Shown in pieces: positions 42,548-51,652 of a stretch of 64,000 nucleotides of DNA (within the stretch, counting starts at the first letter, position 1; each line of letters begins with the position of its first letter). Location of the stretch: positions 186,001 to 250,000 of the forward strand of contig JAJDAO010000009.1 in the NCBI GenBank assembly GCA_029261835.1, given 5' to 3'. The translations under genes and the position numbers were made by a program. The DNA comes from Deltaproteobacteria bacterium (GTDB taxonomy: Bacteria; Myxococcota_A; UBA9160; UBA4427). The notes beneath the pieces were generated by a model. That model worked only from the letters and a program-made list of their open reading frames with translations, made no database searches and was not told the DNA's origin.

Positions 42548-42628
42548 TCACCATCAAGCCGAGAGATCCGATGTGGTAGAGTTCGAGTCCGCGCGCCTCG
42601 AGGAGGCTGTCAGGCGATTTGACACGAG

Positions 42629-44551
42629 ATGAAACAGACTCCCCGCTCCAATCGAGAATTCGCAGCGGTCGTAGTTATCGCGCTCGCCTTGCTCGCATGC
42701 TACGCGAACGCCTGGGACACGGCATTTCTCTTCGACGACGAGGCTTCGATCCTCCACAACCCGTCGGTCCTCTCGAACGCGCTCGTTCAGTCGCTGATCG
42801 AACCGAATGCGGGCCTGCCTCTGGGTGCCACCGTCTCGACGCGACCCGTGGCTTCTTTCAGCTTCGCCTTCAATCATTGGATCTCGGGGATGAGCCCCGC
42901 CGGCTTCCGCGCGGGGAATCTGCTCATCCACTTCGCGGCGGCCTGGATCTTGCTCCTCATTCTGCGCCACGCCTTCGAGCGATCCGGCGACAAGGCGATC
43001 CGGCGCGATGCCTTCGGACTGGCCACAGCGATTGCATTGATCTGGGCCGTCCACCCGCTCCATACGTCGGTCGTCACCTACACAGTGCAGCGCGTCGAAT
43101 CGCTGATGGGGCTCTTCTATCTCGCGACCTGGCTCTGCTTCATTCGCGCAAGCGAGGCGCGGAATCGATCCGGGAAGAACGGAAGCCTCTGGGCCTCGGC
43201 CGCGATCGCCTGCTGTCTCGCCGGCATGGCCGCGAAGGAAGTCATGGTCTCTGCACCGCTGACCATCCTCCTCTACGACAGGGTCTTCGTTTCCAATTCG
43301 TTCGAGGAGGTGTGGCGACGCCACGGTCGTTGGCACCTGGGCCTCTTCGCATGCTGGGCGCTCCTCGCGTTGGTCGTCCTTCGCTTCAGTCTCGCAAACG
43401 AGGCCGTCGGCGAATACGTGGACCTGACCTGGCAGGGCTATTTCCTATCGCAGGGCTACTTCATCAGTCGCTACGTCTTCCTCGCCTTCTGGCCGATGCC
43501 GCTCGCCTTCGACTATGGCTTCACGCCCATCGGCGATCCCTTCTGGATCGCGTCCGGGATCCTCCTCGTCGCGAGTTGGGGCGCGCTCACGCTCTGGGCG
43601 TGGCGCAGAAACATGAAGGTCGCATTCCTCGGATACTTCTTCTTCGCCATCCTCGCTCCGAGTTCGAGCGTGATCTTGATCGGAACGGAAATCGCGGCCG
43701 AGCACCGCATGCATCTGGCATCGATCGTGCCGATCTGTTGCGCGCTCCTCGGAATCCACCACTGGATCACGCGCAGCGGCACATCGAAAGCAAAACCGGG
43801 CGCGCTTCCGATTCCAATCCTGGCCATCGTCGCCGTCGTCGTCGCGGGTCTCGGCCTGCGAACCTTCGATCGGAATCGCCTGTTCGCGGATCCCCAACTG
43901 TTGTGGGAAGACACCGTGGCGAAGGTCCCGGGCAATGCTCGGGCCTTGGCCGAACTCGCGAGACTCTACGGCGAGGACGCCCGCAGAGAGCGCGACCCGT
44001 CGCGGTGGCAAGTCCTGATGCACAAGGCCGCCGAGACGGCCAATCGCGCCATCGAAGCCGACCCGGGCTATGGCCAAGCCTACACGGCCCGCGGCCGTCT
44101 CCGGCTCGCAGGCGGAGACGCTGACGGCGCCCTCGAAGACCTCGCGACGGCCATCAAGATCTTCCCGGGCGAAGCTGGCGCCTACAGGAGTCGTGGACAG
44201 GTCCTGCACCAGAGCGACCCGATCGCCGCCGAGGCCGACTACACGATGGCGCTCCAGCTCAGGCCCTCGGGCGTCATGGCGGCGATCAATCGCGCAGCGC
44301 TGCGTATGTCGATGGGCAAGGTCGAGTTGGCCCTCGAAGATTACGAGCACGTGCTCCGCTATCGCCCCGACCACGCGATGGCCTGGTCCAATCGCGGCAT
44401 CGTTATGGAACAACTCGGCCGCTATTCCGAAGCGCTCGCGAGTCGTGAGCAATCCCTGATCTACTATCGAAAGCTCGACTTCCAACAAGGCGTCGAGGAG
44501 GAGCGCGCCGCCGTCGCGCGGTTGAAGGCGGTCGTCCGAAGCTCGGAGTAG
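42629..44551 (+). CDS. TMTC-like transmembrane and TPR-repeat protein
   Basis: 640 aa from ATG at 42629. The N-terminal two-thirds holds about 10 membrane helices. The first loop DTAFLFDDEASILHNPSVLS contains the DD motif of GT-C/TMTC O-mannosyltransferase-like proteins, followed by STRPVASFSFAFNHWI and IWAVHPLHTSVVTYTVQRVE (DUF1736-like region). From about residue 440 four to five TPR units follow (ARALAELARLYGEDARRERD; GQAYTARGRLRLAGGDADGA; GAYRSRGQVLHQSDPIAAEA; AMAWSNRGIVMEQLGRYSEA). Likely a membrane glycosyltransferase or glycosylation scaffold. It lies inside the island between IS remnants; whether it arrived with the island is unclear. Confidence 0.85.
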   Translation: MKQTPRSNREFAAVVVIALALLACYANAWDTAFLFDDEASILHNPSVLSNALVQSLIEPNAGLPLGATVSTRPVASFSFAFNHWISGMSPAGFRAGNLLIHFAAAWILLLILRHAFERSGDKAIRRDAFGLATAIALIWAVHPLHTSVVTYTVQRVESLMGLFYLATWLCFIRASEARNRSGKNGSLWASAAIACCLAGMAAKEVMVSAPLTILLYDRVFVSNSFEEVWRRHGRWHLGLFACWALLALVVLRFSLANEAVGEYVDLTWQGYFLSQGYFISRYVFLAFWPMPLAFDYGFTPIGDPFWIASGILLVASWGALTLWAWRRNMKVAFLGYFFFAILAPSSSVILIGTEIAAEHRMHLASIVPICCALLGIHHWITRSGTSKAKPGALPIPILAIVAVVVAGLGLRTFDRNRLFADPQLLWEDTVAKVPGNARALAELARLYGEDARRERDPSRWQVLMHKAAETANRAIEADPGYGQAYTARGRLRLAGGDADGALEDLATAIKIFPGEAGAYRSRGQVLHQSDPIAAEADYTMALQLRPSGVMAAINRAALRMSMGKVELALEDYEHVLRYRPDHAMAWSNRGIVMEQLGRYSEALASREQSLIYYRKLDFQQGVEEERAAVARLKAVVRSSE

Positions 44552-44890
44552 AGCGCAGCGGGGTTGCCGGGGGAGCAGCGCGCCAAGAGCCGACCCGACG
44601 GACGCTGAGGAAGAGGGTGCAGCCTGGCTGGTCGCGGATGAGCTGGTTCTCGACGAGGTGGCGGTAGACCGTCGAGGCCCGCAGGGGCGTAAGTGAACCA
44701 AGCGGGGTTCCGGGTTACCCAGCCAAGTAGCAGGGTGGCAACGCGCCCGAATTGACGAGCGATATGGCCCGACCCGGTCGATTTGGTCCGATCCAGGGCA
44801 AGCATGATGGCGGTGGGTATGTGGATGTGGCGGAGGCGCTTCCTCGCGAGGCCGTAGGCCGCTGGCAAGCCGTGTCTCGCCCCGCTCGAC
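44552..44890. other. Degenerate intergenic region in island
   Basis: No intact gene. On the minus strand one frame reads RHIHIPTAIMLALDRT...IARQFGRVATLLLGWVTRNP and a shifted frame reads LRASTVYRHLVENQLIRDQP. This may be the decayed, frameshifted remains of a small HTH-containing gene. Family not recognised. Confidence 0.3.
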
Positions 44891-45070
44891 CTACCCCCGC
44901 CCCAGCCTCTCCAACACCACCGGCGTCACATACCTCGACAGGCTCCGCCGCTGCTCCAGCGCCTTGGCCTCGAGCTTGGCGAGGTCGTCCGGCGTGAAGA
45001 AGGCGGCGACACCAGCGGAACTACGTTCGCCCGACACGGTCGTGAGCTTCGGAGACTTCCTGCGCGACAT
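44891..45070 (-). CDS. Small ribbon-helix-helix-like protein
   Basis: 59 aa from ATG at 45070 (MSRRKSPKLTTVSGERSSAG); an upstream start at 45118 would add 16 residues. The core AAFFTPDDLAKLEAKALEQR then RSLSRYVTPVVLERLGRG gives a short strand and two helices. The 'SLSRYV' turn resembles MetJ/Arc and antitoxin-like RHH proteins. No toxin partner is apparent. A truncated paralog lies at 40611-40728. Confidence 0.5.
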   Translation of the reverse strand: MSRRKSPKLTTVSGERSSAGVAAFFTPDDLAKLEAKALEQRRSLSRYVTPVVLERLGRG

Positions 45071-45490
45071 CAGGTGCTGCACGACAGCCCATGCGACACA
45101 GTTTCCGAGTGACCGCATCTCGCTCTTGGCCCGCGTTCAGTTGCTTCGTCTCCGCGGTCGTCACCGTCAGCTCCGGGTGAGTCCTCGGGCCCTGCTGACG
45201 CTTGCGAGGGCCGGCCTTCGGAGCGGGTCGGCGTTGCTCGGCTGCCATGGCGAGCAGGCTAGCAGAGGAGTCCGCTGCTCGGCCCACGCCGAACAGCCCG
45301 GGACAGTATCGGGCGGGCGTGGGCAGTGCCATCAAGACTGAGAGACGGGTAGCCTCAACTCAGCTCTCGTCTGGGACCCTACCTGCTCGTGGCCACCGCG
45401 ACGCTCTGGGTGTAGGTGATGCGGTGAGCGGCCTTGATTCCGCCGCAGCCCCCCAGACTCTGCCGACACTTCCGAGTGTCGCGTGTCCGC
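45071..45490. other. Intergenic region without recognisable gene
   Basis: About 420 bp upstream of the RHH gene. A minus-strand frame with MAAEQRRPAPKAGPRKRQQG is very basic but shows no family pattern, and its composition does not support a call. It probably includes the RHH promoter. Otherwise empty. Confidence 0.3.
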
Positions 45491-45584
45491 TGACCCGCCC
45501 AGCAGCGTGGACCAGAAACTGGGGGCGGGTCAAACCCTACCCGCGCCTAACATAGGAACTGGTACGATAGGCTGGGGCAGGTCA
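45491..45584 (+). repeat. IS3-type composite terminus, second copy
   Basis: TGACCCGCCC at 45491 and GGGCGGGTCA ending at 45532 are exact inverted repeats bracketing AGCAGCGTGGACCAGAAACT. A second terminus (GGAACTGGTACGATAGGCTG then GGGCAGGTCA) ends at 45584. Same order as 42383-42485. The left tip joined almost directly to the right tip suggests internal deletion of an IS. Confidence 0.65.
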
Positions 45585-45779
45585 CTTAGACCACCCAAAT
45601 GTCCAACTTCTGCTGACGGGAAACACTACGAGCAGTACGTGGAGCCGCTCAATGTCCTCGCTGACTCGCACACTGAGGCGAATGTTCGAGATTGGGCGCG
45701 GGATCAGCTCCGCCGAATCGAGGCTTCGATTCAGCACGAGCAGAAGCGCGAAGCGGAAAGGGAGCTGGGCCGCTACTAG
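45585..45779 (+). pseudogene. C-terminal fragment of an unidentified protein
   Basis: Directly after the IS end one frame reads GKHYEQYVEPLNVLADSHTE then ANVRDWARDQLRRIEASIQH and EQKREAERELGRY, stop at 45779. It is a charged helical C-terminus that begins at the insertion boundary, so it is best explained as the tail of a gene cut by the IS. It ends 20 bp before the ptuB stop (convergent). Family unknown. Confidence 0.45.
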
Positions 45780-45799
45780 CGCGCTGCAAGTTGCGCTGA

Positions 45800-46636
45800 T
45801 CAGCCAAAATCGCCGCTGCAGAACCTGTTGCTGGCCGCCATCGCAAAGTAGGCAGCTGTCTTCCAGGAGCTAGGGTTGCTGTGTTGTCGGCTCTCGGCCT
45901 CGGCGATCAAATGAGCCTTCACCGTCTCGCTCCCGCTTTGAGATAGAAGGCGATTCAGTCGATGTCTGATCTCCGCCATCTCGACTCCGCCGAGTTCGGA
46001 GTACAGGAGGAACAGATCTAACCTGCTCGCGTGAGTCTCGACGCAACTCGCCAAGTCGCTACTCCAAGATTCAGGCGCCGTGATCCTGTAAACCAGCACT
46101 GGTCCAGCGTGCAGATACTCTATGTCAGCGTCGAGCCATCTCTCGGAGCCCAGCCGATGGAAGTAGGGATGGAGGATCTGCTCGCCTGCTTCGGCTGGGT
46201 AGTACGAATGCTTGATCCGATTGCAGTCGGCGCAACACGGAATCAGGTTCATGGGCACAACGGACAGTTCGGGGAAGTAATCCTTTGGTAGATAGTGATC
46301 GATGGAGGACGCAATCCGATGCGCGCAGAGTGGGCAGATACCGTGAGGAGGAGACGCGAGGATAAGATCGTAGACGGCGCGGCCTGGGGATCGCCTCCTG
46401 ACCATGCTGCGCGAGTAGATGTTCTTGAGTTCTTCCTCTGTAACATCGTCAATCGAGTGCGGTGCATAGCTGTGAAGACGCATTTGAGCTCCGCAGTCGG
46501 CGTACTCTGCGGAGAAAGTCTCTACGTCTGCTGACGCCGACTCAAGTCGCGCTCTCAGGTTGAGGTCACGGGTTGATCTCACGCAGCGCTGAAAGTGCTC
46601 ACTTGCGTCTATTTCCGGGGGAGGCAGGCTAATCAT
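45800..46636 (-). CDS. ptuB: HNH endonuclease, PtuB-like (Septu defence)
   Basis: 278 aa from ATG at 46636 (MISLPPPEIDASEHFQRC). The zinc-finger HNH core is CPLCAHRIASSIDHYLPKDY then FPELSVVPMNLIPCCADCNR: CPLC and CCADC hold zinc, and the DH of SIDHYLP is the catalytic HNH histidine region. The start overlaps the ATPase stop by 8 bp, so expression is coupled. ATPase plus HNH nuclease in this order is the Septu (PtuAB) anti-phage layout. The gene looks intact, whereas its partner has a frameshift. GC content looks lower than in the flanking chromosome (by eye). Confidence 0.78.
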   Translation of the reverse strand: MISLPPPEIDASEHFQRCVRSTRDLNLRARLESASADVETFSAEYADCGAQMRLHSYAPHSIDDVTEEELKNIYSRSMVRRRSPGRAVYDLILASPPHGICPLCAHRIASSIDHYLPKDYFPELSVVPMNLIPCCADCNRIKHSYYPAEAGEQILHPYFHRLGSERWLDADIEYLHAGPVLVYRITAPESWSSDLASCVETHASRLDLFLLYSELGGVEMAEIRHRLNRLLSQSGSETVKAHLIAEAESRQHSNPSSWKTAAYFAMAASNRFCSGDFG

Positions 46637-48204
46637 CGTTCGCGTCGTGCGCGCGAGACATCGCCCTGAGAAGGGCGCGGCCCTCTGCGCCAATTTCTCC
46701 ATCGAAATCGTGCAGGACTTGCTCGTAGCCCGCGTTCAGTGCGCCAGCGGAAAGGAGCTTGTGGTACCCACTCTGAGTCACTTCTAGCCCGAAGACCTCG
46801 CGGGTCAGAATCCCGACATTCTCTGCGAATGTCTCAATGGAAGGTCGCGTGGCAGTGACGAGATCGCCTGTGCGCCGGAATAGCCACACGCACTTCTTCG
46901 GCACCTCCTGCAGTACCACGGGCGAGTGTGTCGCGATGATTGCCACGCCGTTTCGCTGTCGTAGGAGGTCTGAGAGCGCGCGGACGAACGAGCTTAGAAG
47001 GGGCGGGTGAAGGTGGCTCTCGGGTTCATCGATTAGAACCAGAGAGCGCTCGTCGATTGTCTGAACCAACCGCGCGGTTGCGAGCAATACGATCTTATGG
47101 CCTGAGCTGAGTGAGTCGAAGATTTCCTCGGCCGCTGAGTTCGAGGTGAATGTGCCTTCGCGATCGTCCGGGTCTGCGATTCCGAGATCCGCGAATCCCG
47201 GATCAGAGCTCAGCGTGGAAAGCGCTGTCTTCCACCTACGGAGCCGCTTGCCAGTGGAGCAGCTGCGTAGTGCCGAGGCGAACTCACCTTGCAGCTCGTC
47301 GAGGGACTTGATGGTGCGATGCGTCTGGTCCGCCGGGATTGGTTCGTTCGAACCGGCGTTGGGATCATTCGCTACCTGCGAGCCGATGTACCGGTAGCGC
47401 ATCCCGCCTCGCACGTCGGCGAAACGACTCGGGTCGAATCTATCGAAGATGCTGAACGAAACGACTACTAAGTTCGCGAAACGTGCTGGCGATCGGTCCA
47501 GGTAGGGAAGGTCGCCGGCGTCCAGGTCCGGCTCGGATTCAAACGCGAATCTTCCGTCTGCGGTGGCGTTCGCAGCGTGCGAACTACCGACAAGCGCTTC
47601 TGCCATATCAGACAGGAGGCGAGTCTTGCCAACACCGTTCCGGCCAATAATCGCATGCACGTTGGTTGGCGGTTGTGAGTTTGGCTCGACGTCGAAGGCA
47701 AGCGGATCCTTGAAATAGCTCGTGTGGAAGCGAAACGAATAACGCGAAAGTCTCGCATCCCCCTCGTAGTGCCAGTGGGAATTCGGCCTCCACATCGTTC
47801 GTTGCAACCGAGCGCAGGGCCGATGTCTGCATTGCTCTCTGATTTTGAAAGCGGCTCCAGATCTCGCGGTCGTGTACGCAATCCCTAATCGCAGTCAGAA
47901 ACTCGTTTCGGGAATCGAGATGTAGCTCGGAGAGGGTCTCGTAGTAGTTTCGGTCCTGCCCGAGCGAGCAGTAGTCATCCGATAGTTCGCTGAAGCGCGA
48001 CGGGACGTCTACGCGACCCTGTTCCATCTCTGTTGAGACGATCTTGACTGCGCCAATATCGTGACGCGTGCCATCTGCATCAAAGAGATGCACTTCGAAC
48101 ATTGTCTGGAAGTGGTAGTCGTCCCAGTTGTCGATCCGAAGCACGCACTTGTTGTGCGCCTCACTCGGTACGCCCTGGGTTCTCGGGATGACAATGAATC
48201 TCAT
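46629..48204 (-). pseudogene. ptuA: PtuA-like AAA/ABC-type ATPase with a single-base frameshift (Septu defence)
   Basis: Starts at ATG 48204: MRFIVIPRTQGVPSEAHNKC then LRIDNWDDYHFQTMFEVHLF. The N-domain runs to VEAEF. Deleting one C of the CCC run (GGG at 47777-47779 on the plus strand) continues it as EFHWHYEGDARLSRYSFRF and on through the ATPase core. Walker A is IIGRNGVGKTRLL, the ABC signature SLSSGHKIVLLATARL, Walker B RSLVLIDEPESHLHPP, and the switch histidine is in AIIATHSPVVLQEV. The repaired protein would be 524 aa. Septu PtuA senses phage and activates PtuB. As given, the frame is broken: either a true inactivating indel or a homopolymer sequencing error. Confidence 0.75.
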
Positions 48205-48334
48205 GGGCCCTCGACTTGGTTTGCGACAGTTGTCGTCGGCATCCGTCTGGAGATGCCCGCAGGAACCCTATCACGCGAGCCCTTCGGTCGTCGAAGGAAG
48301 AAGGAGTACTTGGCCAGCAGGGCCGCCTAGGAAG

Positions 48335-48396
48335 AAACTGAAAACTGTCTCTTAGGCAGAGCCGTCTTTGGTCCGGAATAGCTCGCCGACGGACAC
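48335..48396 (+). repeat. R2 dispersed repeat, copy 2
   Basis: AAACTGAAAACTGTCTCTTA then GGCAGAGCCGTCTTTGGTCC...GCCGACGGACAC, matching 42486-42547 in the same orientation. It lies 130 bp upstream of the ptuA start, where it could influence expression or mark an excision scar. Confidence 0.6.
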
Positions 48397-48656
48397 CTCC
48401 AGCTGACTCCCATCTGGGGATCTAACTCAGAGGCCGGTACCCGTTTGGCGGGGCTTGCCAGTGCCTCCCGAGAACTGAGGCGTTTTGAATGACAATATCC
48501 CGGTCGGCCAGCTCAAGCCGGCCTTCTGCCGGCAGCGGAGGCGAGCGTCACATTCGCGATCTGGATCCGAGAGAGGTGCGGCTCGCGAGGCGTGATCCGA
48601 GTCGCTTTTCCGAAGAAAGCCGAGCCAGACCAAGAAATCGTCTCGCGCGGTGCACT
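48397..48656. other. Right inner edge of island, no gene
   Basis: Nothing protein-like was recognised on either strand. It contains several short G/C palindromes (for example GGCCAGCTCAAGCCGGCC near 48513). An integrase gene would be expected near this edge and is absent. Confidence 0.4.
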
Positions 48657-48682
48657 GTGCTCCCCCAGTGCTCCCCCAGCAC
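48657..48682. repeat. Arm-type repeat, copy 3
   Basis: GTGCTCCCCCAGTGCTCCCC then CAGCAC: two tandem GTGCTCCCCCA units 78 bp left of the tRNA-Pro 3' end. The same spacing to a tRNA-end sequence is seen for copy 1 at 36275. Confidence 0.55.
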
Positions 48683-48759
48683 GAGACAGCTCCGAGGCGG
48701 TGTCCGCGGTGGACCTCGCAACCGCTCGATAAGACTCTCGAATCCCTGCACCGAGAAAA

Positions 48760-48836
<77 letters not shown>

Positions 48837-49080
48837 ACTGGCGGCGGAGTATGGCGTCTTCTCACGGTGGTCTCAAGCGCGGGCTGGGTTGAGCGGTCTT
48901 TCGGGTCCCCAGGCGGCCTCGCGGGTCGCCTGGTCGCGCCTGTACGGCATCCTCGACGGGATGCTGCGCGCCGCGCCGCGTTGCTTCTATTATGCGGCTG
49001 TGCAGCTGTGAGGGTGGGCGGGTGCGCGGTGGGCTGGATCGCCGCCTGGCGTCACCGGCCGGGACCGTTTTGGGGGGCGC

Positions 49081-51489
49081 TTGGCGAGCTGGCTCGGGAG
49101 CGATGGCGTACTCACGGGTAGCCTGATCACGGCGCTGCTCGCCTGCGGCCTCTGCGTCACCGCACTGTGTCCTCGCTGGATCATCCGGTTTCCGCGCAGC
49201 GTGCTGTCGCTGCTCGCACTCGTCACGCTGGTTGCGACGAGTGCTCTGGTCGGTGTCGATCCTCTACGGGTGAACGTCAGCATCGATCCCTCCACCGAGC
49301 CTCTGCTGCCGGCCGGTGATCCCGGTCAGGCGCTCTACCGCACGGCGGTGCTCGACTTCGGTGATGATGAGCTCTACGCGATCGCGGTCGAGTGTGGGGA
49401 AGTCTTTAGCGTCGAGTGTCTCTCGGCGATCGATCGGGTCTCAGCTGCCGTGGCGAGACTCGAGGGCGTGCGCTCGGTCCAGAACCTGCTCGACGTCACT
49501 TCCTTTCGCTATGTCGCGGAGCGCGACTGGATCGAGATCCGCCCCTTCATCGAGCAGATTCCAAGCCAACCGGCAGCGCTTGCCCAGTTGCGTGAGCGTG
49601 CGCTGCGAGACCCCGTCTACCGCCACACGCTCGTTGCCCCTGATGCCACGGCGGCCGCCATCAACCTGAGCTTTCGCAAGATGAGCGATGCGCAGTTCAT
49701 CGCCTCCGGGCTCGATCGCGAGGTGAGAGAGATCCTGGAACGCGAGTCGGCCGGCGACCTGCGCTTCTACGTCGCCGGGCGACCACACGTCAAGGTCCAG
49801 GTCTACCGCGGCATCCTGCGCGATCTGCGGCTGCTGATTCCGTTGGCGATACTCGTGATGGCGAGCGTGCTCTGGGCCTTCTTCGGCATGCTGCGTGGCG
49901 TGTTGCTGCCACTCGGCAGCGCTGTGGCGGGCAATCTCTGGACGTTTGGCGTGATTGCCTGGCTAGACGAGCCGCTCACGCTCTTGACCGGGCTGCTGCC
50001 CCCGACGCTGCTCGCAATCGGCAGTGTCTACGGGGTTCACGTCTTCTCGCGCTACGAGGAGGAGGCGGCCCGCGCACCGAGTGCTCCGGCTGCCGCCCTG
50101 CGCTGTCTCGAGCACGTTCGTGTGCCCGCGTTGATTGCCGGTCTCACTACGGTGATCGGCTTTGCGGCGCTCCTCATCTCGGACGTGCCGGCTGTCGGCG
50201 AGCTCGGCCTCTACTCGATGTTGGGCATCGCCTCCAATACGCTGATCGCGCTCAGCGGCATTCCCGCCGTTCTGGCGCTGCTGCCGCTGCGCACGGCGCC
50301 GGTCAGCGGTGAAGCGGACGCGGTGCATGCGGGCGCTCACGCGCGCTTTGCGGGCTGGCTCGGGGGTGGGCTCGATGCGCTGCTCGCCCGTCTGGCACGG
50401 GGCGTCGCGCATCGCGCGAGCGGGGTTGTCGCCCTCTGTCTCGCCCTCACTGCGCTGGCAGTACTGGCGATTCCGCGTATCGCGGTCGACACCGACTATC
50501 TCTCCTACTTCGACGAGCACGATCCCGTGCGGCTCGACTTCGAGGCGGTGAACCGGCTGCTGGCCGGCGCCGTACCGATCTATCTGGTGCTCGAGGGCAC
50601 GGGGCCGGGCAGCTTTCGCGAGCCCGATCTGCTGCGCGCCGTGCAGGCGCTCCAGGCGGATATCGACCACGTGCCCGGCGTGAGCCGGACTCTGTCGTTC
50701 ATCGACACGTTGCGCCAGCTCAATCGAGCCTTCCAGGCAGACGACGCGTCTGCGGAGCGGGTTCCCGATACGCGGCCGGGTGTCACGGAGCTCCTGTTCA
50801 TGCTGCCCAAGGCAGAGCTGAGCCGTTTCATCACCGTGAATCACGGTCGGGCCAATCTCATCGTGCGTACGGGTGAAGTCGGTTCGGCGGCCATCCTCAG
50901 GCTGGTGGAAGGGCTGGAGCGCATCGTTGCCGATCACCCATTGCCGCGCGGTGTGGGCGTGGCCATCACCGGCAACACGGTCTTGCTCTCCCGCAGCGCC
51001 GACGGCATCGCCCGTCGTCAGCCGTGGAGCGTGGGCCTGGCCTCCGCCGCCATCTTCCTGATCATCGGTCTCGGCCTGAGATCACCCGCACTGGCCGCTG
51101 TCGCGATGATTCCGAATCTGATTCCGGTGTTGGTGTTCTTCGGAGCGCTCGGCTTTGGCCTGGCGCCGCTCTCGCTGCCCACCAGTCTGATCGGCAGCAT
51201 GGCACTGGGCATTGCCATCGATGACACGGCACACTTTCTGGTGCGCTACCGCGCCGAGCGGCGGCATGGCGCCGACCCCGGACAGGCGGCGCTGCTCTGC
51301 AGTCGCTTCGTGGGCCGACCGATCGTGATCACGTCGCTGATGCTCTGTGCCGGGTTCCTGGTCGTGATGGGCTCGCAGTTCGCCACGCTGCGTGAGTTCG
51401 GTGCACTCTCGGCCTTCACCATGGCGGTCTGTCTGGTGACAGACCTCGTCCTGTTGCCCGCCGTGCTGGTCAAGCTCGAGCCGCGCTAG
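49081..51489 (+). CDS. RND/MMPL-family exporter
   Basis: 802 aa from TTG at 49081. Two repeats each start with a membrane helix and a large periplasmic loop. Repeat 1: VNVSIDPSTEPLLPAGDPGQ, then five helices with GVLLPLGSAVAGNLWTFGVI and GSVYGVHVFSRYEEEAARAP. Repeat 2: IAVDTDYLSYFDEHDPVRLD, then MIPNLIPVLVFFGALGFGLA and GIAIDDTAHFLVRYRAERR (the D-D-x-x-H motif of proton-coupled MMPL/HpnN proteins). A lipid or hydrophobic-molecule exporter of the inner membrane. Convergent with a LolA-like gene, a pairing common for lipid transport. The first gene to the right of the tRNA. Confidence 0.92.
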   Translation: MASWLGSDGVLTGSLITALLACGLCVTALCPRWIIRFPRSVLSLLALVTLVATSALVGVDPLRVNVSIDPSTEPLLPAGDPGQALYRTAVLDFGDDELYAIAVECGEVFSVECLSAIDRVSAAVARLEGVRSVQNLLDVTSFRYVAERDWIEIRPFIEQIPSQPAALAQLRERALRDPVYRHTLVAPDATAAAINLSFRKMSDAQFIASGLDREVREILERESAGDLRFYVAGRPHVKVQVYRGILRDLRLLIPLAILVMASVLWAFFGMLRGVLLPLGSAVAGNLWTFGVIAWLDEPLTLLTGLLPPTLLAIGSVYGVHVFSRYEEEAARAPSAPAAALRCLEHVRVPALIAGLTTVIGFAALLISDVPAVGELGLYSMLGIASNTLIALSGIPAVLALLPLRTAPVSGEADAVHAGAHARFAGWLGGGLDALLARLARGVAHRASGVVALCLALTALAVLAIPRIAVDTDYLSYFDEHDPVRLDFEAVNRLLAGAVPIYLVLEGTGPGSFREPDLLRAVQALQADIDHVPGVSRTLSFIDTLRQLNRAFQADDASAERVPDTRPGVTELLFMLPKAELSRFITVNHGRANLIVRTGEVGSAAILRLVEGLERIVADHPLPRGVGVAITGNTVLLSRSADGIARRQPWSVGLASAAIFLIIGLGLRSPALAAVAMIPNLIPVLVFFGALGFGLAPLSLPTSLIGSMALGIAIDDTAHFLVRYRAERRHGADPGQAALLCSRFVGRPIVITSLMLCAGFLVVMGSQFATLREFGALSAFTMAVCLVTDLVLLPAVLVKLEPR

Positions 51490-51652
51490 AGGCGCGGCCG
51501 GAAAGTCCCCCGTTGTACCGAGGGCGCGGCTGCGGTTCTCTGGCTAGGCGCGCGACCGAGAGGTAGCCGTAGTTACGGCGCAGGGAGCGGAACGCAGCCA
51601 GAGAGCCGCAGACGTGCCCGAATGCAGGGGGATTTTCCGGCTGCGCCTCTAG
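51486..51652. terminator. 167-bp imperfect palindrome between convergent genes
   Basis: The left arm starts CTAGAGGCGCGGCCGGAAAG and the right arm, on the other strand, CTAGAGGCGCAGCCGGAAAA. Both continue TCCCCC, and similarity resumes further in at TCTCTGGCT. A small central hairpin GCCGTAGTTACGGC is also present. The terminal CTAG bases provide the TAG stop codons of both flanking genes. It could work as a bidirectional terminator and/or be a MITE-like insertion. There is no U-run. Confidence 0.6.

Noticed and set aside
42619..44124. 501-codon frame overlapping the TMTC-like gene on the same strand
   Set aside because: Arg/Pro/Leu-rich out-of-frame translation; the TPR and membrane pattern is in the other frame.
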